A stretch of 64,000 nt of DNA from Azoarcus sp. (GCA_031285965.1 JAITVD010000047.1:25303-89302); one strand, 5' to 3'; positions 53,201 through 60,154 are shown, numbered from the stretch's first letter. Notes: generated from the sequence alone by a model not told the origin. Numbers and translations: made by a program.

Positions 53201-53969
53201 CGAAATATCGGAAGCGATTCTCGACCAGAGCCAAACCTTGGCTCAATACATCGACATGGCCCAAAAGCAGTATCAGGACATGGAAGCCGCGCTCGCCGCC
53301 CAAGCCCAATCCTTGAGCCATCAAATCGAAAACAGCCAGAAACAGTTCGACGGGCTGGCCGCGCACATCGAAGCCAGCCAAAAACGCTACGGCGACATTT
53401 CGGACGCGGTCATCGCGCAAAGCCAATCCCTATCCAAACAAATCGAGGACAACCGCAAGCAGCAGTCCGATGTTTCGGGCACGATCATGACCCAAAACCG
53501 GGCGCTGACGCAGCACATCGAAACCAGCCAGAAACAGTTCGCGGAAATATCCGCCGCAATGGCCAAGCAGGGACAGGCGCTCGAAACCGGACGCGCCCGC
53601 CAGACCGAAATGTCCGCTGCCGTCATCGCGCAGGGCAAGGCGCTGACCCAGCAGATCGAAACCGGCCAAAAACAATACAGCGACATGGCCACTGCCCTTA
53701 TGGCGCAGAGCCAGGCCATGAAGCAAATCATCGAAGCCAACCGTTTGCAGCAGGAAGAACAAGGCAACGATTTGGCGCAGATCATTGAAATCAGCCGCGA
53801 GCAACAGGAAGGGATGCTGTCCGCGTTTCAGGCACAGGCTCGGCTGCTGTCCGAACAGCAAACAAGCACTCTTCAGTCAAACAAAGAGCTTTCGCTTATA
53901 AAACAAGCTCTTATGTCGATGCGGCGGCATTTTCAGGAACAAGCGGGCATCCTGCCTGACGGGCAATGA
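50253..53969 (+). CDS. MotA/TolQ/ExbB-like membrane protein with giant repeat coiled-coil tail
   Basis: 1238 residues. Four hydrophobic helices lie in the first 117 residues (about 3-25, 28-47, 64-82, 96-116). The third and fourth (YLGFIATILSLAACLYDM; RFGAALVTIVIGLVARLYY) carry the Gly/Thr pattern of MotA/TolQ/ExbB channel helices. After a polar linker (about 120-340) comes a soluble tail of about 33 degenerate repeats, mostly 25 residues, with consensus S-x-A-V-x-A-Q-S-E-A-L-x-x-x-I-E-x-S-x-K-Q-x-x-E-x (about 345-1205). Some units are 21, 22, 24, 39 or 43 long. The tail is Gln/Ser/Ala/Glu-rich and predicted to be a long helical rod. The layout is like ZorA-type proteins with a long cytoplasmic tail. 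The next gene is a single-pass partner. Function inferred, not known. Confidence 0.75.
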   Translation: MNVKYLFLLAVFTLLLTTLAGAFLGLSELWFWLAVPLLVITLYIGLGETTRQRELSNENFGDSCYYLGFIATILSLAACLYDMRDSTLQLSIIAQRFGAALVTIVIGLVARLYYVGFKPSLEDAMGNAEENAIGAMRKLYRQLNEALTNMQNFSAHVTETSRDAVTEISRSADKAVTEMSFNMTSMAEKYIREITKSLQDLSQSNRDSITRSMTNIETAGKKLSNSIDSYTEAVESRLQEGIALPDDYFVSALEKPLNELGISIAQTTQNLNSLTGNVTASLESLSPALAEVRGCSTEIGAALGHVIELAKEQENLLANTKGHIETMDAIAQSLHSTQDNIDEVSSAVVTQTEVLSKYVQVSQQQQNAMIASIKAQSESLTKQIAVNGKQFADMSEAIASQSRETARYVDASQQQQAEMAAALVAQGAALNEQISASRQQFADTSATVLAQSEALAQNIDQQTRLSTAVSAQTEALAQQIDLSRKQQAELSEMAIAQSRTLTESIENNQQQQSEAISGFAAQSEALARHIDASNQRYDEVSGAVAAQSEALGKYIESSQQRQDAALTEISAQSRTLSQNVEQQSQIIAAVQTQTDVLARQAESNHKQYNDISSAVVSHTQALAHYVETTQKQQLEASAAIVSQSEALAQQINENRDQFSELSATVIAQGKHQAELTDKATTQAQMLIQYIETSQKQLLDTSTSIMAQSEALGKQVDMSREQYAELSSSVTAQGQALARQLENDQQRHEALMQFVESNKRQHAEASTAVIAQAEALVQHVEASQKQYAEISSVIVTQTEALSRNIELARQQHADVSSAFSTQSQALQQFVEDSHSQYTNVSSAVVAQSHAMSRQAEIAQQQQSEVLGAISAQNETLLEHVEISKKRHEELSEAILAQGQALSENVEATRKQHEEISASAISQTRTLAQYVDDSRQQQTEMAVAIAAQGQALSSQIESSRKQHDNLSLAVITHSQAIEGNQKQQAEISEAILDQSQTLAQYIDMAQKQYQDMEAALAAQAQSLSHQIENSQKQFDGLAAHIEASQKRYGDISDAVIAQSQSLSKQIEDNRKQQSDVSGTIMTQNRALTQHIETSQKQFAEISAAMAKQGQALETGRARQTEMSAAVIAQGKALTQQIETGQKQYSDMATALMAQSQAMKQIIEANRLQQEEQGNDLAQIIEISREQQEGMLSAFQAQARLLSEQQTSTLQSNKELSLIKQALMSMRRHFQEQAGILPDGQ
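51285..53865 (+). repeat. 75-bp-period tandem coding repeats
   Basis: About 33 diverged direct repeats with a 75-base period encode the 25-residue units of the membrane protein's tail. 25 residues equals two heptads plus one hendecad, suiting a continuous coiled coil with slight right-handed relaxation. Length variants differ by about 14 residues (two heptads) or 3-4 residues (a stutter), so changes appear to preserve helix phase. Copies are diverged at DNA level, indicating an old expansion. Confidence 0.75.
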
Positions 53970-54005
53970 CGAACAAATAAAACGTTTTTTTGATACGAGC
54001 GACTG

Positions 54006-55097
54006 ATGTATAGAGGCGGCGACAGCGTTTTCAGGCTTTCCCTGATCGGAATCGCGTTCATTCTCATTTTTTTCCTGCTGACCATGTTCAGCCGGATGTA
54101 TGCCAGCGCGGACATCGCGCGCACGGAGGCGGTCGCCCGTTTGGGGCAACAGCAGGAAACCGCCCTGCTCCAAGCGTCGCAGCAAGCGTTTGAATCCGCC
54201 CGGAAAGAACTTCAGCCCCTTCTCCAAGAAGGCGGCATGGAGGCCGACAAAGTCATTCAGAGTTTGCTCGACAAAGCGAAAGTAGAGGCCGAACTCGCAA
54301 CTGAAAAGAAACGGACACAGGAACTCAGCGCACAGGTCATGGGGCTGTCCGAAGCCAAAAAAATATTGACGCAAGCAAGCAGTACCCCGGTTTTGAATAG
54401 CGCCAACGCGGAGGCGCTGGTTTCGGCGCTCGAACTGCGCGCGCGCATGGAACAGGAACTTCTAGCCACGCCCGGCCAGAGCGCATCCAAACTCACCGAC
54501 AACGAAATCGTCTCCCGCGCGCTGGCCGCCATCCGCTTCAAGCGCAACATCGAAACCTTGGTCGAGAGCGAACTCGGCCTGCCGCTCATGCCGGGGCAAG
54601 AAGCCGCGTGGGAACAATGGCTGATTGCCGACTCGCAATTATTCAGGTCGGCGCTGGACGGATTAGGCACGAAAACCGCCGCCGGAGGCGCGACCGACAG
54701 CGCCTTGCGCGGACAACTCGCTTTTTTGCGTACCCGCCTTGCGTCCCACAACGACAAAACCCTGCCGCCCTGCTGGTTCGACGACGCGAGCAGGGTTCAA
54801 TACCTGCTTGAAATCGAGTTGCGCCCCGGAAACGTCATCGTCAAATCCGCCTGGCCCCCCGAGCGCGAAGATGCCGCGCAGTCCATACCGGGCATCACGC
54901 AAGTGCTGAACCGCGGCCCGCAACCCTACCCCGCTTTTATGGAAAAAGCCCGCGCCATCGCCCGCCACGGCGGCCACGGCGGCCAGCAATGCCGTTACTC
55001 CGCACAGGTGAAAGACAGCGTCAGGAGCGGCATGCGCTCCGAAAAAATCCACCAGGAACTTGAACAGTTTCTCCATTTGACGGATTTGCCGCGCTAG
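54006..55097 (+). CDS. single-pass membrane partner (MotB/ExbD/ZorB-like topology)
   Basis: 363 residues. N-terminal transmembrane helix (about 9-28), coiled coil (about 35-125), helical middle, and a C-terminal domain of about 110 residues with LPPCWFDDASRVQYLLEIEL and QQCRYSAQVKDSV (Cys256, Cys329). No OmpA-type peptidoglycan-binding motif is recognised. If oriented like MotB, ExbD or ZorB the C-terminal domain is periplasmic and the two cysteines could form a disulfide. Begins 36 bases after the repeat protein, so almost certainly an operon. Function unknown. Confidence 0.7.
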   Translation: MYRGGDSVFRLSLIGIAFILIFFLLTMFSRMYASADIARTEAVARLGQQQETALLQASQQAFESARKELQPLLQEGGMEADKVIQSLLDKAKVEAELATEKKRTQELSAQVMGLSEAKKILTQASSTPVLNSANAEALVSALELRARMEQELLATPGQSASKLTDNEIVSRALAAIRFKRNIETLVESELGLPLMPGQEAAWEQWLIADSQLFRSALDGLGTKTAAGGATDSALRGQLAFLRTRLASHNDKTLPPCWFDDASRVQYLLEIELRPGNVIVKSAWPPEREDAAQSIPGITQVLNRGPQPYPAFMEKARAIARHGGHGGQQCRYSAQVKDSVRSGMRSEKIHQELEQFLHLTDLPR

Positions 55098-55545
55098 CGC
55101 GTATTCCTGCTTGGCGAGGAGGTTAGCTAATGCTCGGTAGAGGGTGGGTTATTTCAGGCTTTCATCAAGGGCGATAAACGCCTTGCGGCCAAGGCCATGT
55201 ACGCCTTGTGTTTCCGGTAGGTGCTGGTCTTTTACCCGACATCGTGTGCTCCCAACTGTGCAGAAGTATGGCGCTGCCAGCTTTCCTTCCGCCGCGCCTT
55301 TCCATGCGTCCGCTCTTCCCGTCCGTGTGTCCTTTTCCATTTTCCGTACTCATTGTGAAGCCTGACGGATTTACGCGGAGCGCCCCATACCTTTCACTGT
55401 CGCCGTACTTTCTTTATGCAGCGGTATTTTCGTTCCGCAGCGGACACATGCCCGCACCGGCCATACGCCAGCGTCAACAAAATGAAGCGCGGCGCGAATC
55501 GTCGTTATCGACGCCGCGCCGCGCATGGGGGCTGGTGGAAAATCG
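55098..55545. other. 450-base region without a convincing gene
   Basis: Contains a palindrome overlapping the end of the preceding gene (around 55091-55102). Short open frames occur on both strands; a minus-strand frame at 55149-55340 ends GRKAFIALDESLK. None has a good start signal or recognisable product. May be decayed mobile DNA between the membrane-protein pair and the autotransporter. Confidence 0.4.
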
Positions 55546-57456
55546 TTAAAACTCGAACTTCACCTGCAAGCTCCCCGCTACGCCCTCGCGCACTCCGGTA
55601 TAGCCCCGCAACCCAAGATCAAAGGACAGGGGTTGGGTTTGTGAGGGCTTGAGGGTCAGGCCGATTTCGCCGATGCCCGTGCCGCCTTCCAAGTCCGGCG
55701 CGTCAATAGCGTAGCCGTAGGCCGTAGCCCGCGCCTCGCCATCGAACTCATGCTCATAGGCCGCGCCGATGTAGGGACTGACGTATTCGCTCACGGCGTA
55801 GGAGAAACGAGAACCAAAGCGCAGGCGATTGGAATCCACGGCCTGGAAATCCACCGGGTCGCCGGTGGAGAGGGTGACGGAATCGCCCTCCAGCCGTGTC
55901 CAGAAGTATTTGCCGTACAGGTCGATGGAAATCTTTTCCGTGACGTTCCAGAGGTAGCCCGTTCCGAAGTGCAGACCGTAATAGAGTGAGGAGGAATCAT
56001 AGCCCGCCATGCGGCCCATGCCGTCCATAAGACCGGAATTGTCGTATTCGCCGTGTATCCGGCCTATTCTGGCGGAGGCTTCCGTATAGAAGCGGCCCGG
56101 CCCGGTGTTCTGAAAATCCATGCGCCCAAGGATGCCGCCGCCGGCATAGTAGGCGTCGCCAGCACCGTCCACGGAAGCCGCGTTGCTGAAAGAGTTGTAG
56201 GTATCGTAGGTGCCTGAGCCGAACTCGAAGAACGCGCCGAGAGTCAAGTGGCCGGGGGTGGTGTCAACGCCATAGGCAACGCCGGTCATCATGGAAAGGC
56301 TGGACATATCCACATACGACCCCGTGTCGTAGCGTGACCAGCCGCCGGAAAAAGCGGCGAAGCCCCGAAGCCCGTTACCGCCCGCCGCTCCCTGCGTCGC
56401 GCTCACGGCATGGGCCGTACCTGCACCAGCGACAAGATCCCCGGCCTGGTTCAACAGGATCATTTCGGCCAGAAAGCCTTCGGAAAGCGCCTTGGCCTGT
56501 TGGGACGTATCGGCCTTGGTCACAGTGGCGGTAAGCAGTCCGGCGGCAGTATCCGCCGTGATGTCGAACTCGTATTTCAGGGTTACGCCCTGCATCCCTG
56601 CGCCGTTGGCCGTGCTGTTCGTCACCCCGCCGGTCATCGTGCCCGCGTTTATGAGCGTTACCGTATCATTGACCGCGAGGGGCGAGCCTCTCCCGTCAAT
56701 GCCCACGTTGACCGTGGACTGTGTGCCATCTGTTGCGCTTACCAGGGAGGCGTTTCCGGTGACAGTGAGCATCGTGCCGCCCGCTCCCAGAGTCGCTGGC
56801 AGGTAGAAGTTCAGGTTCTGGAAATTTGCCATCTCCTGTACGGTTATGGGGGAATGAAGGTTCAGGGTGTTGCCGCTGAAGGTGTCGCCCATGCCGTCGC
56901 CGGTGCCTACCCCGCCGTATAGCCCATAGACGCCATTCAGAGTCGGGCTGCCTTTGATGGTGACGCTGTTGCCCGTGGCTATGGTCCTGGCGTTGGTGGT
57001 GGAGGCGTCGGCGAATCCGCCGTAAATACTGCCCCCCTGCACCGTGCCGCCGTTGATGATGACGTGGTTGTTCGTGGCCCTGGCCTCATAGAGAGAGGTT
57101 AGGGCATACCCGCCGTAAATATGGTAGCCCGTCGTTGCCTTCGTTCCTCCGGGGTTGATGGTGACGCTGTTGTTCGTGGCCGTGACCGGACTACTACCTA
57201 TAAGGTCTTCGGATCTCCCGCCGTAAACATTAGCGCCTATAGAGCCACCGCTGTTGACGATCACATGATTGTCATCAGCGGCAGTCGGCCATGGTGAGGG
57301 GTTGGAACCGGCTGGCAGATTACCGTTGCCGGACACAGGAGTACCGCTGGCGGGGTTATTTGTGCTGTCAATAACGATGGTCTGCCCGGCCAGGGCCGGG
57401 AAAGGCAGGGAAAGCGCCAGGAGGGGCGCGAGAAGAAAGGATACGCTACGCTTCAT
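55546..57456 (-). CDS. autotransporter with beta-barrel domain
   Basis: 636 residues. Signal peptide MKRSVSFLLAPLLALSLPFPALA. The passenger (about 25-330) has repeated beta-helix-like strands (NNSVTINPGGT, NNHVIINGGTV, and V-Y-G-G / I-Y-G-G turns every 30-40 residues). The C-terminal autotransporter barrel (about 365-636) ends SLQVKFEF with a terminal Phe. Type V secretion: the passenger is displayed on the cell surface. Shine-Dalgarno GGAGG lies 10 bases before the ATG. Its leader holds a tetranucleotide repeat and a terminator hairpin, suggesting variable expression. Confidence 0.88.
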   Translation of the reverse strand: MKRSVSFLLAPLLALSLPFPALAGQTIVIDSTNNPASGTPVSGNGNLPAGSNPSPWPTAADDNHVIVNSGGSIGANVYGGRSEDLIGSSPVTATNNSVTINPGGTKATTGYHIYGGYALTSLYEARATNNHVIINGGTVQGGSIYGGFADASTTNARTIATGNSVTIKGSPTLNGVYGLYGGVGTGDGMGDTFSGNTLNLHSPITVQEMANFQNLNFYLPATLGAGGTMLTVTGNASLVSATDGTQSTVNVGIDGRGSPLAVNDTVTLINAGTMTGGVTNSTANGAGMQGVTLKYEFDITADTAAGLLTATVTKADTSQQAKALSEGFLAEMILLNQAGDLVAGAGTAHAVSATQGAAGGNGLRGFAAFSGGWSRYDTGSYVDMSSLSMMTGVAYGVDTTPGHLTLGAFFEFGSGTYDTYNSFSNAASVDGAGDAYYAGGGILGRMDFQNTGPGRFYTEASARIGRIHGEYDNSGLMDGMGRMAGYDSSSLYYGLHFGTGYLWNVTEKISIDLYGKYFWTRLEGDSVTLSTGDPVDFQAVDSNRLRFGSRFSYAVSEYVSPYIGAAYEHEFDGEARATAYGYAIDAPDLEGGTGIGEIGLTLKPSQTQPLSFDLGLRGYTGVREGVAGSLQVKFEF

Positions 57457-57459
57457 GGG

Positions 57460-57654
57460 TTATGCCTCCGTGACAGTGAGGTTGTGTACAAAGCAAAAAA
57501 GCCCCGCTCCAAACAGGAACGAGGCGGAAAGGTGTTTTTGAAGTTTTGGGAAACGCAGAAAGTTGCGCTTGCGCCTGGAGGCGGGCGCGAAGAGGGACAG
57601 TGCGCTAGGTAGGTAGGTAGGTAGGTAGGTAGGTAGGTAGGTAGGTAGGTGCAA
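57460..57654 (-). CDS. possible leader ORF containing the tetranucleotide repeat
   Basis: 64 residues from a TTG at 57654; the start signal is weak. The repeat encodes P-T-Y-L units (LPTYLPTYLPTYLPS), followed by a basic segment and FLFGAGLFCFVHNLTVTEA. The TAA stop lies three bases before the autotransporter ATG and in the same frame. Gain or loss of one 4-base unit would shift this frame. Whether it is translated is unknown. Confidence 0.35.
   Translation of the reverse strand: MHLPTYLPTYLPTYLPSALSLFAPASRRKRNFLRFPKLQKHLSASFLFGAGLFCFVHNLTVTEA
57495..57525 (-). terminator. intrinsic terminator/attenuator before the autotransporter
   Basis: Ten-bp stem (arms 57501-57510 and 57516-57525, two G-T pairs) with a five-base loop, followed on the minus strand by TTTTTT (57495-57500). 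Only 39 bases separate it from the autotransporter start, leaving little room for a separate promoter. It could therefore attenuate read-through, or it may end the upstream lipoprotein transcript. Confidence 0.65.
57606..57650. repeat. tetranucleotide microsatellite (TAGG)11
   Basis: Eleven perfect TAGG units plus one base, 45 bp, located 150-194 bp upstream of the autotransporter start. Perfect 4-base repeats of this size near surface-protein genes are classic sites of slipped-strand phase variation (known in Haemophilus, Neisseria and Moraxella). Confidence 0.95.
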
Positions 57655-57718
57655 AAATCGAGCCAGAATGGTCGGCTCTGGTCATGGATTCATTGATAGA
57701 CAAAACGATTTTTTGCAC
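57649..57718. repeat. 12-13 bp inverted repeat bordering the microsatellite
   Basis: Arms at 57649-57660 (GTGCAAAAATCG) and 57706-57718 (complement with one extra base in the A/T run) around about 45 bases, with a smaller GAGCC/GGCTC repeat inside. May form a stem-loop or bind a dimeric regulator. Confidence 0.55.
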
Positions 57719-57748
57719 AACAGCCACTTTCCAAATACCCCAAAAAAC

Positions 57749-57895
57749 CTATTCCGAAAGTATCTCAGAAAAGCACACCAGCGTCAAGTTCAGAGCAATA
57801 GTGATTTCATGGTCACAAAGATAAGGGCTATGATGAAGACATCCGCTTGAGAACATAGCCAACACACTTAACAGCAAGCACTTTTTCTTATTCAT
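57749..57895 (-). pseudogene. truncated tandem copy of the immunity-like lipoprotein
   Basis: 48 residues: lipoprotein start MNKKKCLLLSVLAMFSSGC, then LHHSPYLCDHEITIAL, which matches the full-length lipoprotein upstream almost residue for residue. Similarity ends and the frame stops 13 codons later. Its ATG overlaps the stop region of the full-length gene. It is the remains of a duplicated gene, or possibly a short expressed lipopeptide. Confidence 0.75.
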
Positions 57896-58352
57896 CACTG
57901 CTCACAGGACAAGATGCAGGGTACTCTCCTGTTTTGAAATGATGAAGAATCTTTTCGCCATTTTTATTTTCGGAAAAACAGAATGCTCCAGCATAATTAT
58001 GTCTTTCACCAGAACGTTGTTTTATAAAATATCCACCGATGTTAATGCCATACAAGACATTGCTTTCTAACGCTGTTCCTCCATATGGAATACATTCTCC
58101 AGATTGCAGTGTATTCCCTTTCATATCTTTACTCATCACTAGCTTTGGAAACTGATCAGCAACATTATGCGAGATTGATACAATAAAAATATTGAATTGC
58201 TCACCAAAAATTTGCTCATCGTCCGCAAGCCCAAAACAAGGCACATCATCTTTCAGAGCAATAGTGATTTCATGGTCATAAAGATAAGGGCTATGATGGA
58301 GACATCCACCTGCTAGAAAAGCTATCACACAGAACAATAAGTGTTTTTTCAT
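57888..58352 (-). CDS. lipoprotein, putative immunity protein
   Basis: 154 residues. Lipoprotein signal MKKHLLFCVIAFLAGGC with Cys17, then a small globular domain with four further cysteines (DDVPCFGL, GECIPYGG, AFCFSENKNG, ASCPVSSDE) that could form two disulfides in the periplasm. No known family recognised. Starts 10 bases after the peptidase gene and a frameshifted paralogue exists at 27288-27750. A lipoprotein encoded immediately after a signal-less enzyme fits a periplasmic immunity protein for a contact-dependent effector. AT-rich. Confidence 0.7.
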   Translation of the reverse strand: MKKHLLFCVIAFLAGGCLHHSPYLYDHEITIALKDDVPCFGLADDEQIFGEQFNIFIVSISHNVADQFPKLVMSKDMKGNTLQSGECIPYGGTALESNVLYGINIGGYFIKQRSGERHNYAGAFCFSENKNGEKILHHFKTGEYPASCPVSSDE

Positions 58353-58362
58353 GATCTTCGCC

Positions 58363-58950
58363 TTATCGAGTTAAACAATCAGCGGAATTAGGCTCTATTT
58401 CACATTTGCGGTTGCTGTCTTTAGGTAAATTTTCTTTACTGCTTGGGTTGTTGATAAAATTTTTGAGTATAGCCTGTAATTCTTGTAGGCTATATGATGA
58501 CTTCTTGAATTCACCTTTCGACGAATGGTAATCAAACATAGCATAATCAGCAATGATATTAGCCTGTGCTTCCATTGGATAATCCGAAAATACAGTATCA
58601 GGCTTGAGCTTATAGTCATAACCGTATCCTATAGAACTCTGAAAAATTCCAGCTATTTTGACTAGATAACCTAGCTGGTATTGCCAGACATGTGCCATTT
58701 CATGAATGAATAAATGTTTCAAATCATGCCTTAGCGTAGAAGAATAATCATTCTGATAGAATCTCGTTGGAAAATAAATCTCCCCATTGGGTGTCATCAC
58801 GACATGATCTGGTTGAAACCGCATGTACTTTCCATGATGGATTTTGACCCACGTATATTGGATGGAAGCGCCAAATATTTTTTGGGCGAACATAATTTCA
58901 CCGTGGGTCAGGCTTCTGGATTTTCCGTAAGGCAGCAAGGGCGAAGGCAT
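58363..58950 (-). CDS. HExxH metallopeptidase, putative secreted effector
   Basis: 195 residues, no signal peptide. Zincin motif HEMAHVWQ (His83, Glu84, His87) with a possible third ligand in MEAQANIIADY (about Glu127). The N-terminal LTHGEIMFAQKIFGASI and VMTPNGEIYFP blocks resemble small 'Vgr-related' peptidase-like proteins found near type VI secretion genes; that relation is from memory of the family. The C-terminus has a Cys pair. Followed by the lipoprotein gene and preceded by a clear promoter. The target is unknown; periplasm or cell wall is suggested by the lipoprotein partner. Confidence 0.72.
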   Translation of the reverse strand: MPSPLLPYGKSRSLTHGEIMFAQKIFGASIQYTWVKIHHGKYMRFQPDHVVMTPNGEIYFPTRFYQNDYSSTLRHDLKHLFIHEMAHVWQYQLGYLVKIAGIFQSSIGYGYDYKLKPDTVFSDYPMEAQANIIADYAMFDYHSSKGEFKKSSYSLQELQAILKNFINNPSSKENLPKDSNRKCEIEPNSADCLTR

Positions 58951-58988
58951 ATCTTTCTACTTTGAGTACTATGGATGAGAACATTGGC

Positions 58989-59017
58989 ATTGTACACGTA
59001 GAGTACCAGCAGCGCAA
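58989..59017 (-). promoter_or_regulatory. promoter of the metallopeptidase/lipoprotein operon
   Basis: Minus strand TTGCGC (59012-59017), 17-base spacer, TACAAT (58989-58994), about 40 bases before the peptidase ATG. Conserved with the decayed locus at 27995-28023. Confidence 0.65.
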
Positions 59018-59125
59018 TGGCTTAAGCAAAACGACTAGGGTATAGCGTAATTCTGGTGTATCGTACCCATTCCATCAGGCGCAAAAGCGGCCTGTCCATC
59101 GTCAGAACGGAAAAAGGAGAACGAC

Positions 59126-60076
59126 ATGCACAGACGTGATTTCATGAAAACCCCGTTGATTGCCGCCGGCAGCATTATGATCGGCAAGGCTGGGCTGGTG
59201 TCCGGTTTGCTGGGCTCTTCTGGCATGGCGCGGGCGGCTTTCGCCGCCCAAAAGGCAGGAGTTCCGCGCATCGCCCTGAACAACGGAATGAGCATTCCGC
59301 AACTTGGGCTGGGGACATGGCAGTTGGCGGAAAACACCGTCACGAGCGTTAGGGCGGCTATCGAGGCCGGGTATCGGCTCTTTGATACCGCTCAGATATA
59401 CGGGAACGAAAAAGAGGTATGGCAAGGCATCAAACAGAGCGGGATTGCCCGAAAGGATGTTTTCATTACCTCGAAAATCTGGACGAGCAGCATGCGCAAT
59501 CCTCCCCAAAAGGATTCCATCGACAAAAGCATTGAATTGCTGGGGGGCGAATACATTGACCTTTTCATGATTCATTGGCCCGCCAAAGGACGCATTCAAG
59601 AAACATGGGAAGTCATGGAGGAATACGTCCAAAAAGGGCTTATAAAAAGCATCGGCTTCAGCAACTTCAATCCGCACCATATTGAAGCCCTGCTGAAATA
59701 CGCAAAAATAAAACCCGTCGTCAACCAAATCGAAATTCATCCCTACCACACGCAAGAGGCAAACGTCGCCGCCACGCGCAACTATGGCATTGCCGTGGAA
59801 TCTTGGTCTCCTCTGGCTCAAGGCAAGGTTCTGAATGACGCAGCGATTATCGGCATTGCAAAAAAATATAATAAAAGCGCCGCGCAAACCATAATCCGGT
59901 GGCACATTCAGAGAGGGCTGATTGTTATCCCGCGATCAAAGAATCCTGCGCATATCGCGGAAAACATCAAAGTATTCGACTTTGAACTGTCCAAAGACGA
60001 TATGGCGGCAATTGCCAAGCTGAACAGGAATGAAAGAATCATGCCTGCGGCTGACCCAGATAGCTTTAGCTGGTAA
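59126..60076 (+). CDS. Tat-signal aldo/keto reductase
   Basis: 316 residues. N-terminal twin-arginine-type signal (HRRDFMK followed by a hydrophobic stretch to about ARAAFA), then an aldo/keto reductase barrel. Catalytic tetrad: Asp and Tyr in FDTAQIYGNE, Lys in FITSKIW, His in LFMIHWPA. NADPH-binding segment near the C-terminus (VIPRSKNPAHIAENIKVFDF). Export of an NADPH-dependent enzyme already folded with cofactor fits the Tat route. Substrate unknown. Confidence 0.9.
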   Translation: MHRRDFMKTPLIAAGSIMIGKAGLVSGLLGSSGMARAAFAAQKAGVPRIALNNGMSIPQLGLGTWQLAENTVTSVRAAIEAGYRLFDTAQIYGNEKEVWQGIKQSGIARKDVFITSKIWTSSMRNPPQKDSIDKSIELLGGEYIDLFMIHWPAKGRIQETWEVMEEYVQKGLIKSIGFSNFNPHHIEALLKYAKIKPVVNQIEIHPYHTQEANVAATRNYGIAVESWSPLAQGKVLNDAAIIGIAKKYNKSAAQTIIRWHIQRGLIVIPRSKNPAHIAENIKVFDFELSKDDMAAIAKLNRNERIMPAADPDSFSW

Positions 60077-60103
60077 GCACAGAGAGCGGCATTCCTAAAC
60101 AAC

Positions 60104-60142
60104 CCAGCGCAGCGGCTATAACAACCGCTGCGCTGGTTTTCT
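60104..60142 (+). terminator. intrinsic terminator after the aldo/keto reductase
   Basis: Perfect 12-bp stem (60104-60115 with 60125-60136), nine-base loop, then TTTTCTT. Sits between convergent genes. Confidence 0.88.
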
Positions 60143-60154
60143 TATGCCAAAAAC

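Noticed and set aside
51285..53865. Regular 75-base repetition considered as a CRISPR array or noncoding satellite
   Set aside because: The repeats are diverged, in frame, and lack identical repeat/unique spacer alternation; they encode a helical protein tail.
57649..57718. Inverted repeat considered as an invertible promoter switch
   Set aside because: The enclosed segment is only about 45 bases and no recombinase gene is nearby; a hairpin or binding site is more likely.
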